This document shows, piece after piece, positions 1 to 10,071 of a stretch of DNA of 64,000 nucleotides. This DNA comes from Belliella buryatensis. Lineage in GTDB: Bacteria > Bacteroidota > Bacteroidia > Cytophagales > Cyclobacteriaceae. Positions within the stretch are counted from its first letter, which is position 1. Each line of letters starts with the position of its first letter. A model generated the notes under the pieces. The model was not told where the DNA came from. It saw only the letters and a program-made list of their open reading frames with translations, and made no database searches. Position numbers and translations under genes: made by a program. The DNA lies in the NCBI RefSeq assembly GCF_900188245.1, contig NZ_FZOK01000012.1, positions 98,247-162,246 of the forward strand, written 5' to 3'.

Positions 1-25
1 GGAAGGAATCATATTTTGTGATCGA

Positions 26-661
26 TTAATAAGACAAATAAAAAGATAACCTATTGTACCAAATCCCTCCTTTATAGAAGTGAAATAGTACTTTTGCCAA
101 ATCTGCCTGATACTCTTTTGTAGTCACTAAAAGGGTACATTGATGCTTAACTGCATAGGACCAGAAGTCGCCAATCCTTGTGAAATTAAACTTGATAAAG
201 GAGGTCTCGAAGGTACTATTGCTTACTAGTTGTATGAGTTCTTGTTCTTCACGCTGTTTGGATTTGGGAATAAAAGAAGGTGAAATGATAGTTGCTTTAC
301 TTTGCTTGATATTATCTTGAAATAAAGTGATAAAATTTCTAATCAATCCAGCCGAAGCTGGAGTACCATCGTAATGAAAAAGTAAATGTTCTGCTGACAG
401 CTCTTCATCATAAAGTAGCACAGGAATAGGGCATGGATTCTCTTCTAACCCTCTAGGAATCTCCATCCCATGTAGCCAATCCAGAACTTCTGGCAGGTGG
501 GCTGTCATTAGTGTAGGACTACTTTCAGGGCTGCAATTTATCGATTGGGCTACTAAAATCTGATTTTGCGTGAAATTTCCTGGAAGCCTCCCACAATAAT
601 GCTTGGTGATGATCTCTTCTGGAATGCTCGTCTTCACTCCCTGTTGTACTTTCCCCTGCAT
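26..661 (-). CDS. UspA-like hypothetical protein
   Basis: A 211-residue protein without signal peptide or membrane segment, so probably cytoplasmic. From about residue 80 it has alternating strand and helix character: a PVLLYDEE strand, then a LLFHYDGTPASAGLIRNF segment like the start of a universal stress protein domain, then ATIISPSF. A later FNFTRIGDFWSYAVKHQCTLLVTT stretch resembles the C-terminal strand and helix of that fold. The first 75 residues look like a shortened preceding domain. No nucleotide-binding glycine motif is evident, so any ligand is unknown. It stands alone, and the next gene (892) is divergent. The family assignment is inference from fold pattern; the reading frame itself looks real. 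Confidence 0.55.
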   Translation of the reverse strand: MQGKVQQGVKTSIPEEIITKHYCGRLPGNFTQNQILVAQSINCSPESSPTLMTAHLPEVLDWLHGMEIPRGLEENPCPIPVLLYDEELSAEHLLFHYDGTPASAGLIRNFITLFQDNIKQSKATIISPSFIPKSKQREEQELIQLVSNSTFETSFIKFNFTRIGDFWSYAVKHQCTLLVTTKEYQADLAKVLFHFYKGGIWYNRLSFYLSY

Positions 662-891
662 AGCTTTACTACTTATTTAGATTACAAAGCTAGCTGAGGC
701 AAAGTCTCAATTTGGTGACATTAAAAAGGCTAGAATATGATATTAATCATATTTTAGCTTATTGTAATCAGAAAATTTAAAAGTAAACAAACAGATTTTT
801 ATGATCATTTATTATTAAATGTAAAAAATACACTAATTTTAAACCACATCAATTTCGCTTACAGTAAAACTAAAAAACCAACAGACAAACA

Positions 892-1899
892 ATGAAACAA
901 TCATTTTATTCCTATGCAGTTCTTGCGCTGATGATCGCTTTACCTATCAGTACACAAGCCCAAGATTTCCAATTCGATAATCCCATAGCTGAACAAAGAG
1001 CTGATCCTTGGGTATATAAGAATGATGATGGAACCTATTTCTTTATTGCGACAGTACCAGCGTACGACCGAATTGTACTACGAAAAGCAAAAACTATAAA
1101 CGGATTAAAGCAAGCCGAAGAAAAAGAAGTTTGGACCAAACACGAAAAAGGTGTAATGGGACATCATATTTGGGCACCAGAATTACATAAGATTAACGAC
1201 AAATGGTACATCTATTTTGCTGCAGGTGAAGCTGAAGATATTTGGAATATTAGAATGTGGGTTTTATCAAATGAATCAGACGACCCAATGGAAGGAACAT
1301 GGAAAGAGGAAGGTCAAGTCATTACAAAAATTGATTCATTTTCTCTCGACGCAACGGTATTTGAACATAAGAATAAATTGTACATGATTTGGGCTCAAAA
1401 TGTACGAGGCGGGGAGCATGGCACTGCATTGGTCATGTCCGAGATGGCTTCTCCTACTACTCTAACAGGTCCTGAAATCATTTTGACCGAGCCAGAGTTT
1501 GGGTGGGAAAGAGTAAAATACAACGTAAATGAAGGACCTGCTGTAATTAAGAAAAATGGAAAAATATTTGTCTCATATTCCGCAAGTGCAACAAACGAGA
1601 ATTATTGTTTAGGACTATTATGGATTGATGAAGACAAAGATTTGATGAATCTGTCCAATTGGAACAAATCTCCTGGACCAGTATTTTATACTAATGAAGA
1701 ATTAGAAAGATTCGGACCAGGTCATAATTCGTTTACACTTGCTGAGGATAACGAAACAGTTATCATGATCTATCATGCAAGAGATTATAAAGAAATCCAA
1801 GGTCATGAACTTTCAGACCCCAATCGTGCTACAAGAGCTCGAGCTATCAAATGGACTCCGAGCGGTTTTCCTGATTTCAGACAAAAAGAAAGAGACTAA
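892..1899 (+). CDS. Secreted glycoside hydrolase family 43 protein (arabinofuranosidase/xylosidase type)
   Basis: A 335-residue glycosidase with a cleavable signal peptide (residues 1-23, ending STQAQ). The five-bladed GH43 propeller signatures are visible: general base Asp38 in RADPWVY, the pKa-modulating Asp153 in SLDATVF and the general acid Glu214 in NEGPAVIK. GHHIWAPELH is the usual GH43 second-blade motif. Length matches single-domain GH43 enzymes, with no carbohydrate-binding or T9SS sorting domain. Such enzymes remove terminal arabinose or xylose from plant polysaccharides. No SusC/SusD pair or other polysaccharide-utilisation gene flanks it, so it is an isolated secreted or periplasmic enzyme. 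Exact substrate cannot be read from sequence. Confidence 0.88.
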   Translation: MKQSFYSYAVLALMIALPISTQAQDFQFDNPIAEQRADPWVYKNDDGTYFFIATVPAYDRIVLRKAKTINGLKQAEEKEVWTKHEKGVMGHHIWAPELHKINDKWYIYFAAGEAEDIWNIRMWVLSNESDDPMEGTWKEEGQVITKIDSFSLDATVFEHKNKLYMIWAQNVRGGEHGTALVMSEMASPTTLTGPEIILTEPEFGWERVKYNVNEGPAVIKKNGKIFVSYSASATNENYCLGLLWIDEDKDLMNLSNWNKSPGPVFYTNEELERFGPGHNSFTLAEDNETVIMIYHARDYKEIQGHELSDPNRATRARAIKWTPSGFPDFRQKERD

Positions 1900-1995
1900 A
1901 TCAAAATAACTATCAGGTCTCGAAGTACTATCAACTAGTTACCACGTGAATAAGATTAAATTCCAATATTTTAACCTAATCTCTAAAAATTCAAT

Positions 1996-2025
1996 TTTTA
2001 CTTTATAAAAGCTTATAAAGTAAAA
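1996..2025. repeat. 13-bp perfect inverted repeat with AAGC loop
   Basis: The arms 1996-2008 and 2013-2025 are exact reverse complements around AAGC. AT-rich; it could be an operator or part of the tandem transcription stop after the GH43 gene. Confidence 0.5.
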
Positions 2026-2035
2026 CACCCATAAA

Positions 2036-2066
2036 AAAAGACCACCCGAAACGGGTGGTCCTTTAA
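2036..2066 (+). terminator. Rho-independent terminator after GH43 gene
   Basis: The stem GACCACCC/GGGTGGTC (2040-2060) with a short loop is preceded by an A run and followed by a short T-rich stretch. It can act in both directions. Confidence 0.7.
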
Positions 2067-2427
2067 TAAATCTACAGGTTAGGGATTTTTTAATAATACG
2101 CTGTAGTATTTATATTATATGTGTTTTTTACTTCTTTTAAAATTCCAGACTCTCTACCTAGTAAATATAACGTTTTTTCGGCTATTTTATAAAGAAAAGT
2201 ATTTCCTTTATAACGGATAAGCAATGAGATCCTTGTACTTACGAGCTTTTAATTCACGAAAGGCTTGTTATGCAAAATATACTGAAGGTGATCATATATT
2301 ATCCCCAAGAGTAGTGATTTTTTACCTGACACTCTTATGTTTTTCAAGACATTACAATAAAATTGAAATTATAAATATGTAAGTAAAGATAAAATTTTAA
2401 GTCTAAAACTATAAAAAGCTTAACTCA

Positions 2428-5400
2428 TTAGAACAATGCAGTTACTTGCATGCGCCCAACATGAACCAGACGACCTAGACCTTGAGAGTTCCTTCCCTCG
2501 TATACCAGATTCATTTGAAGACCTTCTCCGATTTTCTGCAGCCAATTAAAAGTCCATGTCAAATTATTACCTACATTCAAAGCTTGAAGCATTTCATATC
2601 CAGTTGGAGAATTCGCCTGTCCATTATAATCAATCCGAGTATATTTTAAATTAGCATTTAAAGTAGTTTTAATCGCTTTGGCATATCGGAACTCTAAACC
2701 CAGCTGATTGAGTAAGGCTTTCTCTTCAAATTCCTGATTTGCAATATTGACCTTGTCTGTATATTGATACATGAAAGTAGCTCGGAAAATACTGCTAGGC
2801 TGCCATGAAAGTTCAGGACCTAAAGCATATTGTTCAATGTTATAATTTCTGTTTTCTAAGAAATCTGAAGCTGCAATTCTATTTCCTGCCATCAATAAAA
2901 ACCTCAAATTCAAAGTTGGATTAAAATTGAAACGAGTATTCAGCCTCCAGTCTTTTTGAACTAAATCGTCAAAACCACCAGCGAGCAACTGTTTATTTTG
3001 GCTATCAAAAACAGATAAATCAAATCCGTATTTAGGCGAAGCTCTATTGAAGAAAAAAGAGCTTCTAATCACTTGTCTCACAGAGATCAAGTCTTCTTCT
3101 GCAAAACCTCCAACAAATGGATTGATCCTTTCCCAAAATTCATTCGATGTGATCTTTTTCTCAATACTCAAACTTGTCGTATTTGAAAACTTTTGAAGAA
3201 AAACCCTCAATCCTTTTTCTTTTCTCCAGGTGTCAGGAAATTTGGCATTGAGCCTGTAATTGAATATAGTGGAGTAGGCTTGGATAAAATCTGTAGTTGG
3301 CACAAAAACCTTGATGAAGTTTTTTTCCTCGGGATTGACAGCGATATAAAATTCATTCAATTGCTGTACACCATCTCCATTATCATCTCTCCAAGCATGA
3401 GTCCCCTCCCCTGTAGGCACTGGGAGAAAGACAAATTCTCTTCTAAACTCCCTTCCATTCCCTAAAGCATAAGACAGCTCGTTACGAACATTCCCATCAA
3501 AAAGATTACTCAGATAGTCAACCTTCCCCAATACTGTGCTCTCGACATCTTGTGCCAATCTAACAAATCGAAGTTCCCTATATGTGAATGTTCCCTTGAA
3601 GTCATGATTTCCAAAACGTCTTCGCAAACCATAATTCATGGCGAAAGCCTCAGTATCTGCCACCAACTGTCCCGCTACTGGAAACTTATCTTCTCGCCAA
3701 CTCACATCCGCAAAAAAGGAATAAGGTAATGTGTCGTTGGATTTGATATAAAGCATCTGTTCTAAAAAATTCATAGCGGTACTTACTACAGAATCTGTTT
3801 CACTATTTCTGACTGCATTCCTATCTATCATCAATCTATACCCAGGAACAAGGTATTTACTTTTATAGCTTACATCACCCGTATAGCGTAGCCAATCAGA
3901 GTTAAGGTTCCGTATATCACTATTGAGCTTGAAGAATTCATTTTTGATAAAGATACGCTTACCCACTATTTGATTGAATGTAGCTAATTGCTGGGTGCCC
4001 GCTAGAATTTCACCCCTATTTCTTAAGTTGAATCTAAAAGAAAAAGTCTGATCTGCATCCTTGCTTAACGAAACCTGTGTATTGAAAATCCTCTCATTTG
4101 CAGAAGTCTGTAAATCCTCTTGTGTCAAACTCCAATCCCTATCAAATTCTATGTATCTCAATCGATCGATGAAACTAAAATTAGCAGAGTTGTATTCAAA
4201 TTCCGTAAGGGCATTGAACTTGTATCCTTTTGCTTTTTGAAAAGTCCTATCTTCTGATAACACTCCGGATTTTATTGCAAAACCACTATTGTCTTCATTG
4301 TCTAATTGGGAAAACAAGTTATCATCGGTATTAGAAAAGGCGAATTCAGTATACGCTTGCTCGTGGGTACTTAATTTGATCCTTGTACCCGCAGTAAGCA
4401 TTTGCCTTTTGTTCGGAGCAGGCAGTTGTGACAATATAGAAAATCTCCCCTGAGGCACACCGTTAATTCTAGGTACATATTCATAAACAGGACCATTCGC
4501 TAATTGCTGAGAGCGGACATAATCTCCATTTCCTTGTCCTACTTCAGAGAAACCAACTGCAAAAAAAGCTTCCTCAGGATTAGTTGAGTATTCGAAAAAA
4601 ACTACTGGCAAACCCCTATCATCAAATGATGCCAACCTTCTATAAAGAATTCTATTTGGATCAAATGCAATAGAATCTACACGAGGTACTGAAGCCGCTT
4701 CAAGATTATCCCCAACTGAAGCTAACAAACTTTTTTCTGCATCAGAAAACTCAAAAAATAAAGGTCTATTTCTATTATCTTGTTCTCTGTAAAAGTTCAT
4801 GTAGAAAGAAACACTTTCTGTTTCTTGGATATGGTTAGCAGTAAGAATGGACCTAGAATAATTTCGCTCAGCATACTCAAAGTCTATCCTTACCCTTGAG
4901 TATTGGGTAATCAGCACATTGGGTGTGAATGTGATTTCTCCTTGATTGTAATCGATTACATAATCATAATTAAATCCGCGTTGTAATTGCTTTCCATCAA
5001 GGAATACTCTCTCTGAGTTAGCCATGATTATAACAAATCGCTCGTTTTGGGGGCCAGGAATTCTGTATGGGCCTAAGGTTCCCTCAAAAATCTCCAACTG
5101 AATGGAAGCAAATTTCCCTTTTGCTACAGAGGCCGCTGCTTGAGTTGATGCTTTCCATTTATCCCCTATTTGGTAGTTTGTAGTAAATTGTGCGCCCTGT
5201 ACATTTTTATAATATCTCAAGAATTCAGATTTTCTTTGCCTCAAAACGACATCTCCCGCAGCCAAATTGAATTTGTCATTATAAATTTCCACCAAAACGT
5301 TATCAAAATCTTGTAGTTGCTGGGTATTTCCTTCGGGTTGAAATGGCACATTTTGATCTGTAATACTTGCTCTGATATTAAGATTTTCAGACAATTCCCC

Positions 5401-5901
5401 TGACATCTGCAAATTCAATGAAGAGTTGACAAAGACATTCTGAGTATTCCCAAATGACACTCCCCTTGTCAAATTCCCTGACTTATATAGATTGGTAGAA
5501 GGAAAAAGCTCCTCCCGGAAATCAAAAGCAGGAATAGCTTGTACCCTATTATCTCTAAACATTGCCATGGAATCATAATCTTGCATTAATGTCCTCCTTG
5601 CTACTGTCTGATGCAAGCTGTAAGGAAATGTCTGATAACAAACCTTTAGTGAATCAATTCCTAAATCCTGATTGAGATCGACTTTGATCGTACCAGAATT
5701 GAGACTGTACTTGAAGGTATAGGTTTGATTATTCCTATCTTGAATTTTAATAGTCTCTTCTATTACAGAAAGTGAATCTAATAAAGTCCAGCTTTTAAGT
5801 TGTTCTACCGGAAACCATTTACATTTCTCTTCTTGAGCGTAAACCCAAGTCGATGAAAATATGATTATCCCCAGCAGTAAAAATCTTCTCAAAGCAAACA
5901 T
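2428..5901 (-). CDS. Large outer-membrane beta-barrel protein, SprA-like region
   Basis: An 1157-residue exported protein with a signal peptide (residues 1-22, ending WVYAQ). Residues about 140-215 contain SGNLTRGVSFGN, VNSSLNLQMSGELSEN, FQPEGNTQQLQDFDNVLVEI and NLAAGDVVL. This pattern is shared with the repeated SprA_N-type region of SprA, the type IX secretion translocon barrel. The rest is rich in alternating amphipathic strands typical of a large barrel and ends in a Phe (VTALF), as outer-membrane barrels often do. It is half the length of SprA, so it is a relative and not SprA itself. No T9SS gene is adjacent. The histidine kinase upstream (5987) is on the same strand, 85 bases away. Role unknown. 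Confidence 0.6.
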   Translation of the reverse strand: MFALRRFLLLGIIIFSSTWVYAQEEKCKWFPVEQLKSWTLLDSLSVIEETIKIQDRNNQTYTFKYSLNSGTIKVDLNQDLGIDSLKVCYQTFPYSLHQTVARRTLMQDYDSMAMFRDNRVQAIPAFDFREELFPSTNLYKSGNLTRGVSFGNTQNVFVNSSLNLQMSGELSENLNIRASITDQNVPFQPEGNTQQLQDFDNVLVEIYNDKFNLAAGDVVLRQRKSEFLRYYKNVQGAQFTTNYQIGDKWKASTQAAASVAKGKFASIQLEIFEGTLGPYRIPGPQNERFVIIMANSERVFLDGKQLQRGFNYDYVIDYNQGEITFTPNVLITQYSRVRIDFEYAERNYSRSILTANHIQETESVSFYMNFYREQDNRNRPLFFEFSDAEKSLLASVGDNLEAASVPRVDSIAFDPNRILYRRLASFDDRGLPVVFFEYSTNPEEAFFAVGFSEVGQGNGDYVRSQQLANGPVYEYVPRINGVPQGRFSILSQLPAPNKRQMLTAGTRIKLSTHEQAYTEFAFSNTDDNLFSQLDNEDNSGFAIKSGVLSEDRTFQKAKGYKFNALTEFEYNSANFSFIDRLRYIEFDRDWSLTQEDLQTSANERIFNTQVSLSKDADQTFSFRFNLRNRGEILAGTQQLATFNQIVGKRIFIKNEFFKLNSDIRNLNSDWLRYTGDVSYKSKYLVPGYRLMIDRNAVRNSETDSVVSTAMNFLEQMLYIKSNDTLPYSFFADVSWREDKFPVAGQLVADTEAFAMNYGLRRRFGNHDFKGTFTYRELRFVRLAQDVESTVLGKVDYLSNLFDGNVRNELSYALGNGREFRREFVFLPVPTGEGTHAWRDDNGDGVQQLNEFYIAVNPEEKNFIKVFVPTTDFIQAYSTIFNYRLNAKFPDTWRKEKGLRVFLQKFSNTTSLSIEKKITSNEFWERINPFVGGFAEEDLISVRQVIRSSFFFNRASPKYGFDLSVFDSQNKQLLAGGFDDLVQKDWRLNTRFNFNPTLNLRFLLMAGNRIAASDFLENRNYNIEQYALGPELSWQPSSIFRATFMYQYTDKVNIANQEFEEKALLNQLGLEFRYAKAIKTTLNANLKYTRIDYNGQANSPTGYEMLQALNVGNNLTWTFNWLQKIGEGLQMNLVYEGRNSQGLGRLVHVGRMQVTALF

Positions 5902-5986
5902 TTATTGATTAATCTGTTTACTAAGGTAATATTTTAGACGATAAAATAGTGTTACTTTTTCAGGTAGATAAATGAACTAAGTATGG

Positions 5987-8900
5987 TTACTCTTGTCTTG
6001 TCAAGTCAAAGGATAGGTAAAAAGTAGTTCCTTTCCCAATTTCTGTTTCAAACCAGATATTTCCACCCGCCGTCTCTACTCCTCTCTTAGCAATCGCCAA
6101 CCCTAGACCAGACCCCTCCGATTTAGTACTGAAATTAGGAATGAAGATTTTGTCTTTCAAATCATCCGATATTCCCTTACCGTTGTCTTTAATCTTCAAG
6201 AGCACCTTACCAATATCATTGATATCTAATACAACTTCAATCCTCGGTTTCTTTGGTGACTCTACTGCTTGAATTCCATTGATAATTAGATTTGCAATTA
6301 CCCTTCCGAATAATTGATCATCACCCATCACGAAAAGTGGAACTCCCTTAGTTTTATCCTCAAGATTAAGCGTACCCTTCTCTCTATTTTTAAATAATTC
6401 AATGCTTTCTTGTACTACAACCCTGAAGTCCATCAATTCATTCTTAGGCAAAGGCATCTTAGCAAAAGTAGAGAAGGATGTAGCGATGTCGCTCAATGTA
6501 TCTACCTGGTGTATTAGGGTTTCTATAGGCTTTTTTAATTTTTCTGTATCATCCAGCTTACCCATCAATTGAAGTCGAAGTAGATGCTGAAGTGTCAATT
6601 TCATTGGCGTAAGAGGGTTTTTAATTTCATGCGCTACTTGCTTGGCCATCTCCCTCCATGCTGACTCCTTTTCTGTATTGGCCAAGGTTTTCTTGCTGGC
6701 CTCGAGTTTAAATAGCATATTATTATATTCGTTGACAAGCAGACCTATTTCATCATTAGCAGGCCAATACATGGGTTCGTTACTATCCAAATCGGTGTCT
6801 TTTAGCTTCTGGGTCAAAAGATTAAAAGGAAATGTAAGATTCTTGGATACGAAATAAGACACAAATAGGAAGATGATAAAAATCAGAACAAAGATATTGG
6901 CGATATTACTCAGTACGTCTGCAATCAATAAATCAAGTTCAGATTCTGATTCGAAAAAGGGAATAGAGACTATGGCTCTAATCTGCTGGCTATCAGATGA
7001 CCTAATAGCAAGATACACTGTCTTAAAATTTAGCTCACCTATTCTTTCCTCTAGCAAGGCTCTGTTATTCTGTCTTTCAATCACCTCTGCAATTGCCTTG
7101 GGATTGATGTACTTTGTCAATATACCCTTGTCAAAAGTATTGGGCTGGGATGTTGCAAGCAATTGTCCTTCTGCGTCATACACATTAATCTCTACATTCG
7201 TAGTACCTGCAAGATTATTCACCATCTGAGCAAAATCATCTCGATCAGCCTCACCGATAGCTTGCCTTTCTAACACACCAGATAAGTTGTCTCCTACTAA
7301 AGAAGCTTTTTGAAAATATTGTCTGTGTAATTCCTCCCGGTAAGAATTTGTCAATAGACCAATGATGATCAAGCTAATAGTCAAAATTGGAAAGAAAAAT
7401 GCAAAATTCAGATACATCTGAAGTTTGGTAGCATAGTTGAAATTAAAATTACGGATACCTTGTCTCAAGGTAAAACTAAGTATACTCAACAAAGTCAATA
7501 AAATAAAAGCCACAAAGAAAAGTGAAATATCGGCTAGGATATAATAAACAGGATAAACTGGTGTAGATACAACCACCATTCTCTCTTCATTCTCAACAGC
7601 AAGATGATGATATTTCCGTAGATAAATACCTGCAGATTTGAGTTTTGCATTGGCTTGGAATTCATCTAAATCCAATGCTCTATAATTGAATACACCAACA
7701 GAATAAGATAGACTCCCTTCCTCGAAAACAGCAAAATCAAAATTCCGTTCCCCATAATTCACATTGTATTTCCTATCCATCAAAAGTTTAGGAAATACGG
7801 CTGAAGGCTGAATCTTAAGCTGTCTTAATTCTAGAAAAATAGTACCTATGAAATTATCTTCTCGATAGAGTGGTATAAAAACAATATACTTATTCCCTAC
7901 ACCTTCTTCAATACCTTTGACAAAATACAGGTCTCTCATTGCTGTAGCATAGTCGCTTTTTATATAGCTCAACCGAAGGTCTTGTAATTTTTCTTCTGAG
8001 AATCGATCTATGACATTATCACCTATGGAATTGAATACTTTTACTCTAAGATCATATTGGTCAAAATAATTGATCATATGGAATTTTCGAATTTTCCTTT
8101 CTATGGCTTCATTTGATTGAAAAGGATCAGTTAAAGTGTTTTTGATAAAAAGGTCATTTTTGATCCGCTCCATAATTCCACCTAAATAAAATTCGGCCAT
8201 CACATCATTTTCTACCAATTGCTGTGTCCCAAACCGAACCTTTGCTTGAAGCTGCCTTTCCAAAAAAACTTCATGAGATGCTATACCTGTGATTACAGCA
8301 CCGATCAAACAGCCAAAGAAAAAGGTTAGAAAAGTATTGAAGCCAAGCTTAAAAATATTCTTATAAAGCTCAAAACTGATGATAGAAAACAAAAGAATAA
8401 AGTGAGAAGAAAAAGCAATGAAATATACCCAGTTGTAATATGCTAGAACTATTCCTACTGGAACTGAGAAATAAAGCAAAATTCTAAGCGCTACTATCTT
8501 TTCAATCTTCTCTCCACTCAAAACTAAATTGATCCCCAAAATAGAGAAAAGTAGATACATGGCTCCTCCAAAAAAGACAATAAATAAACTGATCAGCTTA
8601 AAATAGTCAAATGTAGGAATCGATAGAATATTAAGATCCCATTGACTGTTGCTGAGAATATTGATATACAAGCTATAAAACAGCACCAACAATATAGTAG
8701 ACACCAGATAGGCCAAAAAAACAAAAATACCAGGCTGATATCTAGCTCTGAAATGATTGAACCTTTGTTGAAAACTTTGACCTGCCAGTACAGACAAAAT
8801 CAAAGAAAAAATAATTAGAGAACATACGGTGTTTAACAAAAGATCACCCAAGCTAGGATTGAACCAAGAAGATGCATACTTGCTGGAGTCGAATAATTCA

Positions 8901-9700
8901 AAGTCAAAATAATCCTGCGGAAAGTGAAAGAATATCATAAATGCCCTAATGGCTAATAAAATCCCTAAAGAATAAGCAATTGCTAGATTTTTATGACCTT
9001 TGCGCCAGATTGTGGCTACAAATCCATATCCCAAAATCAGCACAAGCGAAAGTAGAGAAAAGAAAAATATCAATAATGTAAAATTACTCTCTTTGGTCAC
9101 TGGTTGATATCCAGATTCAAAATCTATAGAGAAGATATACTCCCCTTTGATACTGTTAATTGTATAAGCATCAGTCTTGACATTAGATGCAGATAATTGT
9201 ACCCTATTGTTACCAAAAAGTTCTGGATTAAAACCTGAAAGCAAAAAATCATTTTGGACTTCCCGCTTATATTTCAATGGATATAACTGAACTAACCAAT
9301 ATGAGCTTTCTGCTCTTTTTAAATTTCTAAGACGTATGTAATAAACTGCCTTGCTGTCTTCATACAATTGATGGGTTCTAGATTTATCAATAATCTCAAT
9401 ATCTGGTGAATGAATAAAATCTGACCAAAATACTAGTCGATCTAAGTCATCAAATAAAAAATAAGAGTGATGACTTTCTACAATCAAATTTGAAAAGCTC
9501 AATTCCTCTCCAGGCCTATTATTCATCAAAATAGCTATAAAATCTTCATCAAACTGCTGTCCTATTTGTTGAATTTTAGCTTCAATGGGGGCCGCTAACC
9601 TATCTGTAGAATGTTTACTACTTAAAAAATAATTTAATGCCAGTAGGAGTCCTATGGCAAAGATGGAAGATAATAGAATTAGTCTTTTTTTCTTGAGCAT
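5987..9700 (-). CDS. Large NtrY-like multi-membrane-span sensor histidine kinase
   Basis: A 1237-residue membrane histidine kinase. One N-terminal span (about 7-26) is followed by a periplasmic loop to about 200, then a cluster of hydrophobic spans (about 205-470), a second extracytoplasmic domain, more spans near 730-800 and 935-955, and a HAMP-like linker. The kinase core has His1024 in AHEIKNPLTPMK, an N box (RVIANLIINGIQAV), G1 (IKDNGKGIS) and G2 (SEGSGLGLAIAKRGVE). The NPLTPM H-box is characteristic of the NtrY subgroup. No response regulator is adjacent, so its partner must be elsewhere. It lies downstream of the respiratory operon, separated from it by a terminator (9714-9746). The sensed signal is unknown. 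Confidence 0.85.
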   Translation of the reverse strand: MLKKKRLILLSSIFAIGLLLALNYFLSSKHSTDRLAAPIEAKIQQIGQQFDEDFIAILMNNRPGEELSFSNLIVESHHSYFLFDDLDRLVFWSDFIHSPDIEIIDKSRTHQLYEDSKAVYYIRLRNLKRAESSYWLVQLYPLKYKREVQNDFLLSGFNPELFGNNRVQLSASNVKTDAYTINSIKGEYIFSIDFESGYQPVTKESNFTLLIFFFSLLSLVLILGYGFVATIWRKGHKNLAIAYSLGILLAIRAFMIFFHFPQDYFDFELFDSSKYASSWFNPSLGDLLLNTVCSLIIFSLILSVLAGQSFQQRFNHFRARYQPGIFVFLAYLVSTILLVLFYSLYINILSNSQWDLNILSIPTFDYFKLISLFIVFFGGAMYLLFSILGINLVLSGEKIEKIVALRILLYFSVPVGIVLAYYNWVYFIAFSSHFILLFSIISFELYKNIFKLGFNTFLTFFFGCLIGAVITGIASHEVFLERQLQAKVRFGTQQLVENDVMAEFYLGGIMERIKNDLFIKNTLTDPFQSNEAIERKIRKFHMINYFDQYDLRVKVFNSIGDNVIDRFSEEKLQDLRLSYIKSDYATAMRDLYFVKGIEEGVGNKYIVFIPLYREDNFIGTIFLELRQLKIQPSAVFPKLLMDRKYNVNYGERNFDFAVFEEGSLSYSVGVFNYRALDLDEFQANAKLKSAGIYLRKYHHLAVENEERMVVVSTPVYPVYYILADISLFFVAFILLTLLSILSFTLRQGIRNFNFNYATKLQMYLNFAFFFPILTISLIIIGLLTNSYREELHRQYFQKASLVGDNLSGVLERQAIGEADRDDFAQMVNNLAGTTNVEINVYDAEGQLLATSQPNTFDKGILTKYINPKAIAEVIERQNNRALLEERIGELNFKTVYLAIRSSDSQQIRAIVSIPFFESESELDLLIADVLSNIANIFVLIFIIFLFVSYFVSKNLTFPFNLLTQKLKDTDLDSNEPMYWPANDEIGLLVNEYNNMLFKLEASKKTLANTEKESAWREMAKQVAHEIKNPLTPMKLTLQHLLRLQLMGKLDDTEKLKKPIETLIHQVDTLSDIATSFSTFAKMPLPKNELMDFRVVVQESIELFKNREKGTLNLEDKTKGVPLFVMGDDQLFGRVIANLIINGIQAVESPKKPRIEVVLDINDIGKVLLKIKDNGKGISDDLKDKIFIPNFSTKSEGSGLGLAIAKRGVETAGGNIWFETEIGKGTTFYLSFDLTRQE

Positions 9701-9713
9701 AATCTTGATAAAA

Positions 9714-9746
9714 GTAAAAAAGCAAAGTCTATTATCAAACTTTGCT
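9714..9746 (-). terminator. Terminator of the respiratory operon
   Basis: The stem AGCAAAGT/ACTTTGCT (9721-9746) is followed on the minus strand by a run of six T. It sits after the last respiratory gene (9776) and before the histidine kinase. Confidence 0.65.
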
Positions 9747-9775
9747 CATTTTATACATTAAATTCAAAAACCGTA

Positions 9776-10042
9776 CTAGAATTTCTCACCTTGAAAGACA
9801 AATTTAGACTTTCTTTTTTTGGCATTCCTATACCATAAAAATCCAATCACAGCAGCAATCAAATAAGGCATGGTGAAAAGATATAAAATTCCAGTGTTCA
9901 ATCCAGCGCCGATAGTCGTCTCACCATTACTCACATTATTTTCAACAGAGGCTCTACACATCGCACATTGTGCAAATGAAGTAATTTGAGTCATCATAAA
10001 CCCAATGAATAAAAAGAAGGCTTTTGAAAGATTTTTCATCAA
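9776..10042 (-). CDS. Small CxxC membrane protein of the cytochrome oxidase cluster
   Basis: An 88-residue protein: signal peptide or first span (residues 1-24, ending SFAQ), then immediately an AQCAMCRASVE segment with a CxxC pair, then one span (LYLFTMPYLIAAVIGFLWY) and a basic tail. The CxxC would face the periplasm, suitable for copper or thiol-disulfide handling, but that is inference. It is the last gene of the operon, 29 bases after the DUF420 gene. Small proteins of this type recur beside SCO/DUF420/cox genes in Bacteroidota. Function unknown; a role in oxidase assembly is likely from context. Confidence 0.7.
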   Translation of the reverse strand: MMKNLSKAFFLFIGFMMTQITSFAQCAMCRASVENNVSNGETTIGAGLNTGILYLFTMPYLIAAVIGFLWYRNAKKRKSKFVFQGEKF

Positions 10043-10071
10043 CTTAATAACGCTAGAAACGGGAAGATAGT

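Larger units (their letters stand above)
1900..2427. other. 528-base intergenic region
   Basis: It holds two hairpins directly after the GH43 gene (1996-2025 and 2040-2060, listed separately). The remaining roughly 370 bases are very AT-rich with no recognisable gene. A 52-codon frame at 2224-2382 (+) has no similarity I recognise. Confidence 0.6.

Noticed and set aside
2224..2382. 52-codon open frame in the region after the GH43 gene
   Set aside because: No recognisable motif, no promoter, and codon use dominated by AT content.
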